From: Flavobacterium sp.
GTDB taxonomy: Bacteria > Bacteroidota > Bacteroidia > Flavobacteriales > Flavobacteriaceae
Direction: 5' to 3'
Assembly: GCA_014378065.1 (NCBI GenBank)
Contig: JACMOK010000050.1
Location: 1 to 41,873, forward strand
DNA: 41,873 bases
The notes below the pieces were generated by a model. The model saw only the letters and a program-made list of their open reading frames with translations. It ran no database searches and was not told the DNA's origin. Of the stretch, positions 33,865 through 41,873 are shown in pieces. The position numbers were made by a program, and so were the translations under genes. Positions within the stretch are counted from its first letter, which is position 1; every line of letters begins with the position of its first letter.

Positions 33865-34728
33865 TTATCGCGATTTAAAATAGCCTAATAATTTAGTTAC
33901 ATAGCTCTCGTCTACTCTTGTATTAACTACTCCTGAGCCCGATTTACTGAAGGTTTCTTTAAAATATGTAACCTTGTCGTAATAGTTTTTCTCATACCGC
34001 ATTCGCAATGATTTGGAACCAGTATTGATCAATTCTGTTGCTCCGGTTTCGGCATCGAGCATCGAGACCATACCGATGTTGGGCATTTTCTCTTCGCGAA
34101 GATCATACACCCTGATACCGGTAATGTCGTGCTTTTTGGAAGCAATTTTTAGAGTATGCTCATATTCGTCCGCCATAAAATCGGAAATCACAAACACAAT
34201 GGCCTTCTTTTTTTGCGTTCCTGATAAAAACTTCAACGCTTGGGCAAGGTCTGTTTTCTGATGCTTAGCTTTAAATTCTATGAGTTCCCGAATGATTCGC
34301 AACACGTGCGAACGCCCTTTTTTCGGCGGTATGTAAAGTTCTATTTGGTCTGAAAATAAAATTAATCCAATTTTGTCGTTGTTTTGGGTCGCTGAAAATG
34401 CCATGGTAGCGGCAATTTCTGTAACGATGTCTTTTTTAAATTGACTCTTGGTTCCGAAAAGTTCAGAGCCAGAAATGTCAACCATCAACACCATGGTAAG
34501 TTCGCGTTCCTCTTCAAATACTTTAATGTGGGCTTCGTTGTAACGCGCTGTAACATTCCAATCAATTGCCCGAATGTCATCGCCATATTGGTACGGACGC
34601 ACTTCAGAAAAAGTCATGCCTCTTCCTTTAAACGAAGTGTGGTATTCACCCGAAAAGATGTGATCGCTCAATCTTCGTGTTTTAATTTCTATTTTTCGTA
34701 CTTTTTTGAGAAGGTCTTTAGTTTCCAT
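33865..34728 (-). CDS. DUF58 domain protein
   Basis: The 287-residue soluble protein has the DUF58 signature VRPYQYGDDIRAIDWNVTAR at about 43-62 and a vWA-like fold with a DISGS metal site at about 84-88. It has no membrane helix. It regularly follows the MoxR ATPase and precedes bat genes, and probably acts as the cytoplasmic partner of that ATPase. Its gene lies 69 nt after moxR and 20 nt before the fusion gene. Confidence 0.93.
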   Translation of the reverse strand: METKDLLKKVRKIEIKTRRLSDHIFSGEYHTSFKGRGMTFSEVRPYQYGDDIRAIDWNVTARYNEAHIKVFEEERELTMVLMVDISGSELFGTKSQFKKDIVTEIAATMAFSATQNNDKIGLILFSDQIELYIPPKKGRSHVLRIIRELIEFKAKHQKTDLAQALKFLSGTQKKKAIVFVISDFMADEYEHTLKIASKKHDITGIRVYDLREEKMPNIGMVSMLDAETGATELINTGSKSLRMRYEKNYYDKVTYFKETFSKSGSGVVNTRVDESYVTKLLGYFKSR

Positions 34729-34797
34729 TTTTTTGTAGCGGTGAAGGCATAAAAACGCTAAGTTTTAAATCAATTGCATGAGGAGAATTCCAGTCAG

Positions 34798-35808
34798 TTA
34801 AGGCACCTCAACTTCATTGACAATCTTATTGATAATGTCGACAGTAGTTATGTTTTCGGCTTCTGCTTCATATGTCAAACCGATTCTGTGACGCAACACA
34901 TCGTGCACCACGGCGCGAACATCTTCAGGAATCACATAACCCCTGCGTTTAATAAATGCATAACATTTTGCCGCATTGGCCAAGTTGATGCTGCCTCGTG
35001 GGGAAGAACCAAAACCAATCAAAGGTTTGAGATTTTCGAGTCTGTATTTTTCAGGGTAACGTGTGGCAAAAACAATATCTAAAATGTATTTCTCGATCTT
35101 TTCATCCATGTATACTTCACGAACGGCTTCTTGGGCGCGTAGAATTTGTTCTACCGACACTACCGCATTCACTTTTTCGTAATTTCCTTTCAAATTTTGT
35201 CGGATTACCAATCTTTCTTCATCCATTTTGGGATAGTCAATGACGGTTTTAAGCATAAAGCGGTCGACTTGGGCTTCTGGTAAAGGATAGGTTCCTTCCT
35301 GCTCAATTGGATTTTGAGTGGCTAAAACCAAGAACGGTTTGTCTAATTTGAACGTAGTGTCGCCAATTGTGACTTGCTTTTCTTGCATCGCTTCCAGCAA
35401 CGCCGACTGTACTTTTGCGGGTGCCCGGTTAATTTCATCAGCCAATACAAAATTGGCGAAAATGGGTCCTTTTTTTATGGAAAACTCATTTTGCTTGATG
35501 TTGTAAATCATGGTTCCTACCACATCGGCCGGTAATAAATCTGGAGTAAACTGAATCCGACTGAAAGAACCTTGAACAGCTTGCGATAAGGTGTTGATGG
35601 CTAATGTTTTGGCCAGTCCAGGAACGCCCTCCAACAAAATGTGGCCTTGCCCTAAGAGACCAATCAATAATCTTTCAATCATGTGCTTTTGGCCAACGAT
35701 GACTTTGTTCATTTCCATTGTAAGCAAATCGATAAAAGCACTTTCTCTTTCTATCTTTTCATTAATCGCTCTAATGTCAAGCGTTGCTGATGTTTCTTCC
35801 ATTTCCAT
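34798..35808 (-). CDS. MoxR family AAA+ ATPase
   Basis: The 336-residue protein is an AAA+ ATPase with Walker A GVPGLAKT at 61-68, in which the usual Gly before Lys is Ala as in most MoxR proteins. Walker B VLADEINRAP contains D124 and E125. The sensor 1 region reads LATQNPIEQEGTYPLPEAQVDRF. The C-terminal lid helices include GSSPRGSINLANAAKCYAF. Such ATPases are thought to act as chaperones that insert metal ions or remodel vWA-domain partners, here BatA/BatB. Two in-frame ATG codons (35808, 35802) are possible. It is the first gene of the 9-kb operon. Confidence 0.95.
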   Translation of the reverse strand: MEMEETSATLDIRAINEKIERESAFIDLLTMEMNKVIVGQKHMIERLLIGLLGQGHILLEGVPGLAKTLAINTLSQAVQGSFSRIQFTPDLLPADVVGTMIYNIKQNEFSIKKGPIFANFVLADEINRAPAKVQSALLEAMQEKQVTIGDTTFKLDKPFLVLATQNPIEQEGTYPLPEAQVDRFMLKTVIDYPKMDEERLVIRQNLKGNYEKVNAVVSVEQILRAQEAVREVYMDEKIEKYILDIVFATRYPEKYRLENLKPLIGFGSSPRGSINLANAAKCYAFIKRRGYVIPEDVRAVVHDVLRHRIGLTYEAEAENITTVDIINKIVNEVEVP

Positions 35809-35849
35809 TTTTTAAATATTGTAAATTGGGTTGCTCAATTTGAACGCTG

Positions 35850-35857
35850 CAAATTCA
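35850..35857 (-). promoter_or_regulatory. Candidate promoter of the moxR-bat operon
   Basis: The minus strand reads TGAATTTG, one mismatch from TAnnTTTG, and would give a leader of about 35 nt to the ATG at 35808. The 217-nt gap to the divergent aldo/keto reductase gene holds no full-consensus element, so this is the best but a weak candidate. Confidence 0.3.
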
Positions 35858-36026
35858 ATTTTTTTTTATAAGTAAGATGTTAAAAATTGGTTAAAACTTA
35901 TTACAAACCACTAATTTTAAGGATGATTTGTGATTCTATTTTCATATTTTTAAGATCTTTAAAAAAAATCCGAAATGATGAAAATTACTGCGACTTAAAC
36001 GAGCGCAAAATAAAAATTAAAAAACG

Positions 36027-36899
36027 ATGAATAAAACAGCGTTATCTCCCATTATTGCGGGAACCATGAATTGGGGAATCTGGGATAAAAACCTCACGCC
36101 ACAAGAAATGGAAAACATGATTCAGGTTTGTCTCGAAAACAAAATTACAACCTTTGATCATGCCGATATTTATGGCTCTTACACCACTGAAGCCGATTTC
36201 GGAAAAGCACTCGCATCAGGAAAAATTCCGAGAGAAAAAATGCAACTGATTTCTAAATGTGGCATTCAGCACATTTCAGACCAGCGGAGCAACAAAATAA
36301 AGCATTATGACTACTCTAAAGCTTATATTATTTGGTCTGTTGAAAACTCGTTAAAAAACCTTCAAACCGATTACCTTGATGTGCTTTTATTGCACCGCCC
36401 GAGTCCGCTGATGCAGGCTGATGAAATCGCAGCAGCGGTTGCAAAATTAAAGGAAGAAGGTAAAATTCTTGATTTCGGTGTCTCTAATTTTACAGCTTCT
36501 CAAACGGAACTCTTACGCCAAAAAACAGAAATCAATTACAATCAGATTCAATTTTCTGCAACCCAATATGAACCGATGCTCGATGGTAGTTTTGATTACA
36601 TGCAATTGCATCAGATTCGACCCATGTCATGGAATCCGTTGGGCACCGTTTTCCGAGAAGACAATGGACAAACCCGAAGATTAAAAAAACTCCTGGCCAG
36701 CCTGGTTTCTAAATACCATCTGGGCTCAGATACGATTTTGCTTTCTTGGATATTACAACACCCGGCGAAAGTAATTCCGATAGCAGGAACGGTAAATGTG
36801 GCGCGGATTCAGGCCCTGATCAAAGCGGTGGAATTGTCATTGGAACCAGAAGACTGGTTTGCGATATGGACCGAAAGTATGGGAAAAAACGTGCCTTAG
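36027..36899 (+). CDS. Aldo/keto reductase
   Basis: The 290-residue protein is an NADPH-dependent TIM-barrel oxidoreductase. The four catalytic residues are visible: D44 and Y49 in FDHADIYG, K77 in LISKCG and H123 in VLLLHRPSP. The later SWNPLGTVF and PIAGTVNVARI segments match the cofactor-binding end of the YdhF-like subgroup, by memory. Its physiological substrate cannot be inferred. It has no signal peptide, starts with the only ATG that fits the family and is followed 50 nt later by the AlbA_2 protein gene on the same strand. Confidence 0.93.
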   Translation: MNKTALSPIIAGTMNWGIWDKNLTPQEMENMIQVCLENKITTFDHADIYGSYTTEADFGKALASGKIPREKMQLISKCGIQHISDQRSNKIKHYDYSKAYIIWSVENSLKNLQTDYLDVLLLHRPSPLMQADEIAAAVAKLKEEGKILDFGVSNFTASQTELLRQKTEINYNQIQFSATQYEPMLDGSFDYMQLHQIRPMSWNPLGTVFREDNGQTRRLKKLLASLVSKYHLGSDTILLSWILQHPAKVIPIAGTVNVARIQALIKAVELSLEPEDWFAIWTESMGKNVP

Positions 36900-36949
36900 C
36901 GTATTTCTTTTTTTTATAAAATATTCGGAAATATCTTCTGTTTCATGCT

Positions 36950-38104
36950 ATGATTAACAAACGACTGCTTATAAAAAATTTACTCGCTCACCATGATGAG
37001 AACAGTTTTTATGATAAAAAGCGACAGTTAAATTTGCACTCCCGCGAAGGAAAAGCAAAATTTTTAAAACACATCTGTGCTTTGTCCAATTCTAATCCGA
37101 GCAATAATTCTTACATCGTGGTTGGCGTTGAAGATCAGGATAATGAAATTGTAGGCGATGATTTTTTTGACGACAGCAGAATTCAGAACTTGGTTAATGC
37201 GTTTCTTGAAAATCCTCCAAAAATTCAATATGAGAACGTCCCTTTTCCCAATCTGCCGAAAGATAAGGTCGTCGGTCTGATTACAATCAAAGCGAAAAGC
37301 AAAACTTCTTTTTTCAAAAAAGGCATCCACACCATCCAGGTAAATTCGGTTTTTATAAGAATTGGCAGTAATACGGTGCCCGTCCTCAACAAATTTGAAA
37401 AAAATTATCAAAATACTGAAACGGTGATTGGTATCGAAAACAATTCGAGAAATAGCATAGGGTATACGCTAGACGGCGTCATCGATTTTATGAATTTCCG
37501 TCACAAAGACATGGCGTCAAATTACAAAGTTTTTAAAGAGTTGTTTGTGATTTGCTGGGCCGGCGTTCCTAAAAAAGTGCGCGACAAATCGTTCTATTCA
37601 AGAGTTGATATTGAATTAATTAACGAACAAATCAAGTTGTTTTATTCGGCACAAGATGAAGTAACCATCACTTTTGACGACGACACTTTTACTATCATTG
37701 AGTATGTGTCTCTGGGTTTGAATGACAAAACGAGCTACTATCCTTTAGAGCAGCAGACGATTCATTTTTATGAAAATGGTTACTATAAAATTGACCGCGA
37801 CATGTTGTTTCAGCCGCCACAGTTTAACAAAAAAATGTTGTTTCATATTTACAATTCCAATATGGCTCTGCTTGAAAAATTGCAAAAAGGAAGCTCCTTG
37901 TCTGCACGTGAACAAAAAGATTTAGAAAATTTACCTTCCACTTTTATGATTTGCTACCTCAATGGCTTTGATGAGGCGAAGCAAAAACTGATTGATGCCA
38001 AGGTGCTTTTAAAGCCATTTCCAGCTATTTATCTAAGTTTTAAAGAAGCATTACGGGTATTGAGAAAAATGAAATACGACCGACAGTTGCCCGAACATTC
38101 CTAA
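36950..38104 (+). CDS. AlbA_2 (Schlafen-type) domain protein
   Basis: The 384-residue cytoplasmic protein has an AlbA_2/Schlafen-type N-terminal domain at about 15-150: the helix and strand SREGKAKFLKHICALSN is followed by NSYIVVGVED and, later, NSVFIRIGSNTVPV, which closes the domain. The rest (about 170-384) has no domain I recognise. AlbA_2 domains occur as nucleic-acid-binding or putative ATP-binding modules, often joined to a helicase-like or winged-helix part, which is not obvious here. It follows the aldo/keto reductase gene by 50 nt and converges on a lipoprotein gene. It could be a housekeeping regulator or a defence-related protein; the sequence does not decide. Confidence 0.8.
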   Translation: MINKRLLIKNLLAHHDENSFYDKKRQLNLHSREGKAKFLKHICALSNSNPSNNSYIVVGVEDQDNEIVGDDFFDDSRIQNLVNAFLENPPKIQYENVPFPNLPKDKVVGLITIKAKSKTSFFKKGIHTIQVNSVFIRIGSNTVPVLNKFEKNYQNTETVIGIENNSRNSIGYTLDGVIDFMNFRHKDMASNYKVFKELFVICWAGVPKKVRDKSFYSRVDIELINEQIKLFYSAQDEVTITFDDDTFTIIEYVSLGLNDKTSYYPLEQQTIHFYENGYYKIDRDMLFQPPQFNKKMLFHIYNSNMALLEKLQKGSSLSAREQKDLENLPSTFMICYLNGFDEAKQKLIDAKVLLKPFPAIYLSFKEALRVLRKMKYDRQLPEHS

Positions 38105-38124
38105 CCCAAAAGGAAGTTGGCTTT

Positions 38125-38757
38125 TTATTGTCTTGTCGCAAGGTTGTCTCTGTCATAAAAAAGCCGGCCTTGCTGGTTGGCTATAAAATCGGCCACGCCG
38201 TGATTGTCTAGCATGAAGAGTGAAAATTGAAAATCAGTAATACCGTTTGGAAATAACGCGCCTGAGATCACCAAAATACCATCGGCAGTTCCCTCGTCGT
38301 TTGTTATATTTTGTTTTGCAAATACAGTAAATTTATTGCCGCTTCCTGAAATTACAGTTGCTGTTCCTAACGCAGTTTCTGTTCCATTTTTTGTAGTGTA
38401 AGAAACCGAAGTTGTCAAGTATAGGTTGTTTTGGTTTTGAAGGGTAAAATAGGTGTCGGCAAATGCAATATTTAAAACGTCGTTGGGAACGTTACTGGCA
38501 TACAGTAGCAATTCTGAAGCAAGAAATTCTCCGTTAATTGTTGGCGGTGTATTGCCCTCGTTGACTTGAAGCCCTAATGACTCCATAATTAACAACAGTT
38601 CTGGCGTGACATATCGCGCTATACTTTGGCGGGATCCATTAAAATTGTTTCCAGCAGCGGGTTTAAATTGTTCTGTTGAACTGCATCCCATTTGGGAAAG
38701 CGCAGTAGTAATGACAATCATGAAAGTTAATGTCTTTTTTAATGTAATAGTTTTCAT
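38125..38757 (-). CDS. Predicted lipoprotein of unknown function
   Basis: The 210-residue protein has a signal peptide with the lipobox LSQMGC, so the cysteine near position 25 should be lipidated. The mature part is polar with strand-like segments (NLYLTTSVSYTT, GNKFTVFAKQNI, DGILVISGALFPNGITDFQFSLFML) that suggest a single beta-sandwich domain. I do not recognise a family. It is convergent with the AlbA_2 gene (20-nt gap) and is separated from the next minus-strand gene by a hairpin, so it has its own transcript. Confidence 0.8.
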   Translation of the reverse strand: MKTITLKKTLTFMIVITTALSQMGCSSTEQFKPAAGNNFNGSRQSIARYVTPELLLIMESLGLQVNEGNTPPTINGEFLASELLLYASNVPNDVLNIAFADTYFTLQNQNNLYLTTSVSYTTKNGTETALGTATVISGSGNKFTVFAKQNITNDEGTADGILVISGALFPNGITDFQFSLFMLDNHGVADFIANQQGRLFYDRDNLATRQ

Positions 38758-38810
38758 AAGTATTGGCTTTGTTTGGCTTAGATTGGTATGATTAAAAGAG
38801 CGTTAAAATA

Positions 38811-38836
38811 AAACGGCAATCCGTAGACTGCCGTTT
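38811..38836 (-). terminator. Intrinsic terminator after the helical secreted protein gene
   Basis: AAACGGCA pairs with TGCCGTTT, an 8-bp perfect stem around a 10-nt loop, 44 nt after the gene stop at 38881. The minus strand continues with a T-rich stretch (TTTTATTTTAA), so it can terminate that gene. Confidence 0.7.
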
Positions 38837-38880
38837 AAAAATAACCCAAAAACACAAATTATATAAAGTTAAGAACGTAC

Positions 38881-40020
38881 TTAATCAAATTCGTTGAGCC
38901 CATATAATATTTCTTTCATTTTGGTCCCGTTGATTTCAACAGGTTTATAGGCAACGTTGAATTTTTGAATGGCCAGATCGACATCAGTTTTAAGTTTTTT
39001 GTATTCCAAAGGCAGTTTAGTTTCACATTTTTTCTCATTTTCATAACTGTTCAAAATGATCTTGAACTTCTCATAAAATTTTCCACCCTGATCGATAAAA
39101 TTGTTGTATTGTGCAATAAATTGCAACAGCCGATCGATTGGAAAGTCCATATTGACTTGCATTTTGAATTGCGATGCTCCAATGGTTGCCTTCATTTTGG
39201 CTAAATACTCTTCCATTTTTTGTGTAACGGTTTCCCAATCGTCGTTTGCTCTACAATTTTCCAATACAACTTCGTAGCCAATTGGTTTTGTATAATCTCT
39301 AAACAGTATTTCAATATCTTGTTTTATCTTGTTGTTGCTCGTCTGTAGAAAAGCCGTTTCAAAATAAATGGTGTTTAAATCATTTTGCATCCGAAGCGTA
39401 AAATCTAAAATGCAATCTACATTCGCCAATTCCTTTTCTTTTTCATCTTTGGTCAAGCTTGAGCTAATCATATTTGTAAACGTTTGCACTATAGACACGA
39501 TGGTATTACTACCCAAAACAGCGGTTAAATCGATTGCGTTTTTTTTATCCCGTTTGTTGGCTATGATTTCTTTGAGTTTAGTAAATTCGGGATATTGGTT
39601 CGGATTAGAAATTTTATTGATTTCGTTCATAGATCGTACAGAGGCAAAATGATGGTCCAGACTAAGTACTTTTTCATATAATATTTTAATAATCTGTAGG
39701 CCTTTCAGGTAACGGATTTTAGATATTTCGTTTGCGTTTGCAATTTGAATGGCTGCGATTTCTTCTTTAATTCTGTCTTTAAGCATCAACAAATCCACTT
39801 TGACTGTGTAATCGTTTGCCAGCACTAAGCGTTGGTTTACAGCTGTTAAATGTTGATCTTTTGATAACAACTGCGCCGCATATTTTTTATTTATGGCTCC
39901 CATTTCCGCCATTAGCGCTACAATAACTTCATTAGGGTTAGTTTCCTTGGGAATTGAAATTGCATGTGTGTTTACAACCCAAAGAGATAAGGCGATGCTG
40001 TAAAAAAAATGCTTTTTCAT
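38881..40020 (-). CDS. Secreted, mainly helical protein of unknown function
   Basis: The 379-residue protein has a signal peptide at 1-20 (ending THA) and is then almost wholly predicted helical, with many charged and amphipathic stretches and Asn/Lys-rich segments. A more hydrophobic segment near 168-192 (LTAVLGSNTIVSIVQTFTNMI) is too polar to be a firm transmembrane helix. Three cysteines (near 202, 258 and 333) could allow a disulfide. I recognise no domain. A helical exported protein with a central hydrophobic hairpin-like part could be a pore-forming or coiled-coil surface protein, which is speculation. It ends at a hairpin terminator and has no partner gene on its own transcript that I can see. 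Confidence 0.75.
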   Translation of the reverse strand: MKKHFFYSIALSLWVVNTHAISIPKETNPNEVIVALMAEMGAINKKYAAQLLSKDQHLTAVNQRLVLANDYTVKVDLLMLKDRIKEEIAAIQIANANEISKIRYLKGLQIIKILYEKVLSLDHHFASVRSMNEINKISNPNQYPEFTKLKEIIANKRDKKNAIDLTAVLGSNTIVSIVQTFTNMISSSLTKDEKEKELANVDCILDFTLRMQNDLNTIYFETAFLQTSNNKIKQDIEILFRDYTKPIGYEVVLENCRANDDWETVTQKMEEYLAKMKATIGASQFKMQVNMDFPIDRLLQFIAQYNNFIDQGGKFYEKFKIILNSYENEKKCETKLPLEYKKLKTDVDLAIQKFNVAYKPVEINGTKMKEILYGLNEFD

Positions 40021-40209
40021 GATTTTTTGATTGAAGTGTTAACCCATTCGTGTTGCTTCTTGGCGACTTTTTTGATTGGTACAGCCTTCGATTAAGGTTT
40101 TTATCAACCCTTAACTTGGCCTGTAATTAAACGGAGAGATTTTTAAGCGACCTTCAGCGTTGGTCGTGCGATGCAGGTATTCGGTTTTACATTTTTTAAA
40201 GTTCAAGCA
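40021..40209. other. Intergenic region, possible weak hairpin
   Basis: No gene is supported in these 189 bases. A short inverted repeat (CGACC with GGTCG) near 40149-40167 could be a weak terminator for the aspartic protease gene. No full TAnnTTTG element for the downstream gene was seen. Confidence 0.3.
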
Positions 40210-41346
40210 CTATTGTTTAGATGGTAAAACCTCGAGCTGCAGTGTATTCCAGTCTTCGGTTTTATTTAACAGCTCTTGTAATTCGCAAATGTTTTCTGAT
40301 GTGACTTTTACTTTGCCTACCGAAACCACTTCGTCTCTTAGATTGTATTTGGTTTGTGATTTCTCTTTTAGAACAATCCACAATTTCTCTTTTTCTACTC
40401 GTGTGTAATACGTAATTTTTCTAGCAAATACATTTTCGATTTTGTTGGCATTGCGTTTAATGTAGACCTTGCTTTTGTTGTAATCGATAATCCAATCAAA
40501 GCCTTTCATAAATTCTATTCCGATATTTTGTGCTACAATGGTACCAGATAAGTTTATTTTTGCCTCTAAATTTTCTATTCCAAAGGTGATGGGCATTTTT
40601 TCGTAAAGTGTCTCGTTTCCGTCGGTAAATGAAGACATTGTCAGATAGAAAGAACCTACCAATTCCGTTTTTTGTTTACTTTGGAAACTTGCATTTTTAA
40701 CGGGTATATTGATACTTCCTATAAATCCCGTGTCCAATTTGAATTTATATTCTTTCCCTTCAATTGTGAGAAAAACATAAATTTGTTTGTATTTAAATTT
40801 TGATTTCACCAGATTATACGGTTCTTGCTGTAATAATGTGTGAATTTGTTCGGTAGTAATATTGCATACTTTATTATTGGTGAAATCCATCTTCATCGAC
40901 AAATGCTTGTCAAAAAAAACATCCATTCCTAAAATACCCGAAAATCTACTTCGGCGACTATTGCATTTGTTAGCAGGCATATTAATAAATGTCAAAACTT
41001 TATTTTCGCTCTCAAACAGTTCTGATTGCATGTCGCTGACATATAGTTTACTTTTTATTTTTTTTCCATCCGCTCCAGTAGCAGAACCCAGAGTAGTGAA
41101 TTCCTTATTCGAGAGAGTTTGTATTGCAATAGAGTCGGTAATACATGACGTCGTCGCACCGGTATCAAATAAAAATTTTCTCTGGGTTTTATCGACGTCT
41201 AAAACTACCAACGGCATCTTTTCTTCAAATACAATATCGGCACAAGAGACATTAGTTTTAATTTCTTGACGGGCAAATCGCCGAATTGAGCTACAAGAAC
41301 AAAAAATAGACAGTACACTTCCTAAAATAAGCAATTTGAATTTCAT
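40210..41346 (-). CDS. Retropepsin-like aspartic protease lipoprotein with PDZ-like tail
   Basis: The 378-residue protein has a lipoprotein signal (ILGSVLSIFCSC). Two aspartic protease signatures are seen in one chain: FLFDTGATTSC with D61, followed by GILGMDVF near 138-145, and FKLDTGFIGSI with D205. This suggests two half-barrels that could form an intramolecular active site, as opposed to the homodimer of viral retropepsins. The C-terminal 60 residues (DEVVSVGKVKVTSENICELQ) look like a truncated PDZ domain that could bind substrate C-termini. The start at 41346 was chosen over an open frame to 41502 because the lipoprotein signal begins there. It lies downstream of a small secreted protein gene. 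Confidence 0.85.
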   Translation of the reverse strand: MKFKLLILGSVLSIFCSCSSIRRFARQEIKTNVSCADIVFEEKMPLVVLDVDKTQRKFLFDTGATTSCITDSIAIQTLSNKEFTTLGSATGADGKKIKSKLYVSDMQSELFESENKVLTFINMPANKCNSRRSRFSGILGMDVFFDKHLSMKMDFTNNKVCNITTEQIHTLLQQEPYNLVKSKFKYKQIYVFLTIEGKEYKFKLDTGFIGSINIPVKNASFQSKQKTELVGSFYLTMSSFTDGNETLYEKMPITFGIENLEAKINLSGTIVAQNIGIEFMKGFDWIIDYNKSKVYIKRNANKIENVFARKITYYTRVEKEKLWIVLKEKSQTKYNLRDEVVSVGKVKVTSENICELQELLNKTEDWNTLQLEVLPSKQ

Positions 41347-41383
41347 ATGTTTTCTAGTAAAAAAATTAAACATCCAATATATA

Positions 41384-41420
41384 AAACACAATCTCAATAA
41401 CCCATATTGAGATTGTGTTT
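41384..41420. terminator. Strong bidirectional hairpin between the last two genes
   Basis: A perfect 16-bp stem, AAACACAATCTCAATA with TATTGAGATTGTGTTT, encloses a 5-nt loop. It lies 12 nt after the small secreted gene stop. A T-run follows it on the plus strand and a T-rich stretch on the minus strand. It should end transcription of the small gene, so the protease gene would need its own promoter or read-through. Confidence 0.85.
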
Positions 41421-41432
41421 TTTTGTTTTTGA

Positions 41433-41846
41433 CTACGGAATGATCGGTAAAAATATTATAATTAATTCCATTATAGCTTCTAATATTAATTTCCAAGGCC
41501 ATCTATTAGCCGGAGCGGATTCAGAAATAGTTCCTGATTGGGAAATCGTAACTAAAACGGAGTTGTCTTCTTTCATAATATTGCAATCTAGCGTCCCCTC
41601 CGATGCATATTTATACATTTTTTGCAGTAAGATTGTTTCTTGTGGGTTCGGAGAAGTCGGGCCCGTTTGCTTTATGAAATCGGCCTGAGACATTCCTCTC
41701 TGATAAACCGTAGCATTGGCCAAATTGACCAAGGAGATCATTTGTGCATCTACAACACTTTTTTCATGGGCTGATAATTTAACCTGGGCGTTTCCAAAAA
41801 ATCCAAATAACATTGTGGCGCATAAACCTAAAAATAATTTTTTCAT
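41433..41846 (-). CDS. Small secreted protein with a hydrophobic C-terminus
   Basis: The 137-residue protein has a signal peptide at 1-20 (ending GNA, then Q). The mature part is polar and helical to about residue 110. The last 25 residues open with NRWPWK and are then almost wholly hydrophobic (LILEAIMELIIIFLPIIP), which could insert into a membrane. No family is recognised. A TTG at the window edge is in frame, but the ATG at 41846 starts the signal peptide. The gene is complete in the window; its promoter would lie beyond position 41873. The next minus-strand gene encodes an aspartic protease lipoprotein, and a strong terminator separates the two. Confidence 0.75.
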   Translation of the reverse strand: MKKLFLGLCATMLFGFFGNAQVKLSAHEKSVVDAQMISLVNLANATVYQRGMSQADFIKQTGPTSPNPQETILLQKMYKYASEGTLDCNIMKEDNSVLVTISQSGTISESAPANRWPWKLILEAIMELIIIFLPIIP

Positions 41847-41873
41847 GGTGACTAATTTTAATTTGTTAAACAA

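Noticed and set aside
40149..40167. Short inverted repeat CGACC/GGTCG considered as a definite terminator
   Set aside because: Only five pairs and no T-run follow on the minus strand, so it is listed only as weak within the intergenic entry.

Overview
The window looks like chromosomal DNA from a member of the Flavobacteriaceae (Bacteroidota), most likely Flavobacterium or a close relative. The evidence is the low GC content, the lack of strong Shine-Dalgarno sequences, several TAnnTTTG promoter elements of the Bacteroidota type, and family content typical of the group: a complete moxR/DUF58/batABCDE aerotolerance-type operon, DUF4837, pheS without an adjacent pheT, and rnpA beside an S41 peptidase. 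No rRNA, tRNA, CRISPR array, insertion sequence or phage module was recognised.

Layout. (1) 220-6967 is a cell-envelope block: a lytic transglycosylase with five LysM repeats, a DUF4837 lipoprotein and an ElaA-like GNAT enzyme on the plus strand, convergent with rnpA, an S41 tail-specific protease and a tandem-OmpA-domain protein on the minus strand. (2) 7281-12367 holds four minus-strand genes: an exported M1 metallopeptidase, an exported S8 subtilisin-like protease, a MarR regulator and a lactonase-like metallo-beta-lactamase-fold hydrolase. (3) 12368-13296 is decayed DNA with two palindromes and a PAP2 phosphatase pseudogene that has two in-frame stops. (4) 13297-18513 is a tripartite RND efflux operon whose adaptor appears to lack the usual helical hairpin. 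(5) 18758-24132 is a plus-strand housekeeping series: Spx/ArsC-like protein, EamA transporter, yicC, gmk, a hexapeptide acyltransferase, nadD and gpsA. (6) 24175-26832 holds a conserved hypothetical, pheS, a second small hypothetical and cvpA, the last two divergent from overlapping promoters. Two copies of an imperfect-hairpin intergenic repeat lie at 23039-23126 and 24609-24686, in opposite orientations. (7) 26833-35808 is the minus-strand moxR, DUF58, BatD/DUF4381-like fusion, batA, batB, batC, batD, batE operon, with stop/start overlaps or short gaps. (8) 36027-38104 holds an aldo/keto reductase and an AlbA_2 (Schlafen-type) protein. (9) 38125-41846 is an accessory-looking minus-strand run of four exported proteins: a lipoprotein, a helical secreted protein, a two-DTG aspartic protease lipoprotein with a PDZ-like tail, and a small secreted protein with a very hydrophobic C-terminus.

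How the genes fit together. Much of the window concerns envelope maintenance: wall cleavage, periplasmic proteolysis, OmpA-type wall binding, the membrane-anchored von Willebrand A proteins of the Bat complex driven by a MoxR ATPase, and efflux. The least understood parts are the exported cluster at 38125-41846, the hairpin-less efflux adaptor, the intergenic repeat family and the 542-residue fusion inside the bat operon. I found no clear defence system or other complete novel system. The aspartic protease and its small hydrophobic neighbour are the best candidate for undescribed biology, and that link is inference.
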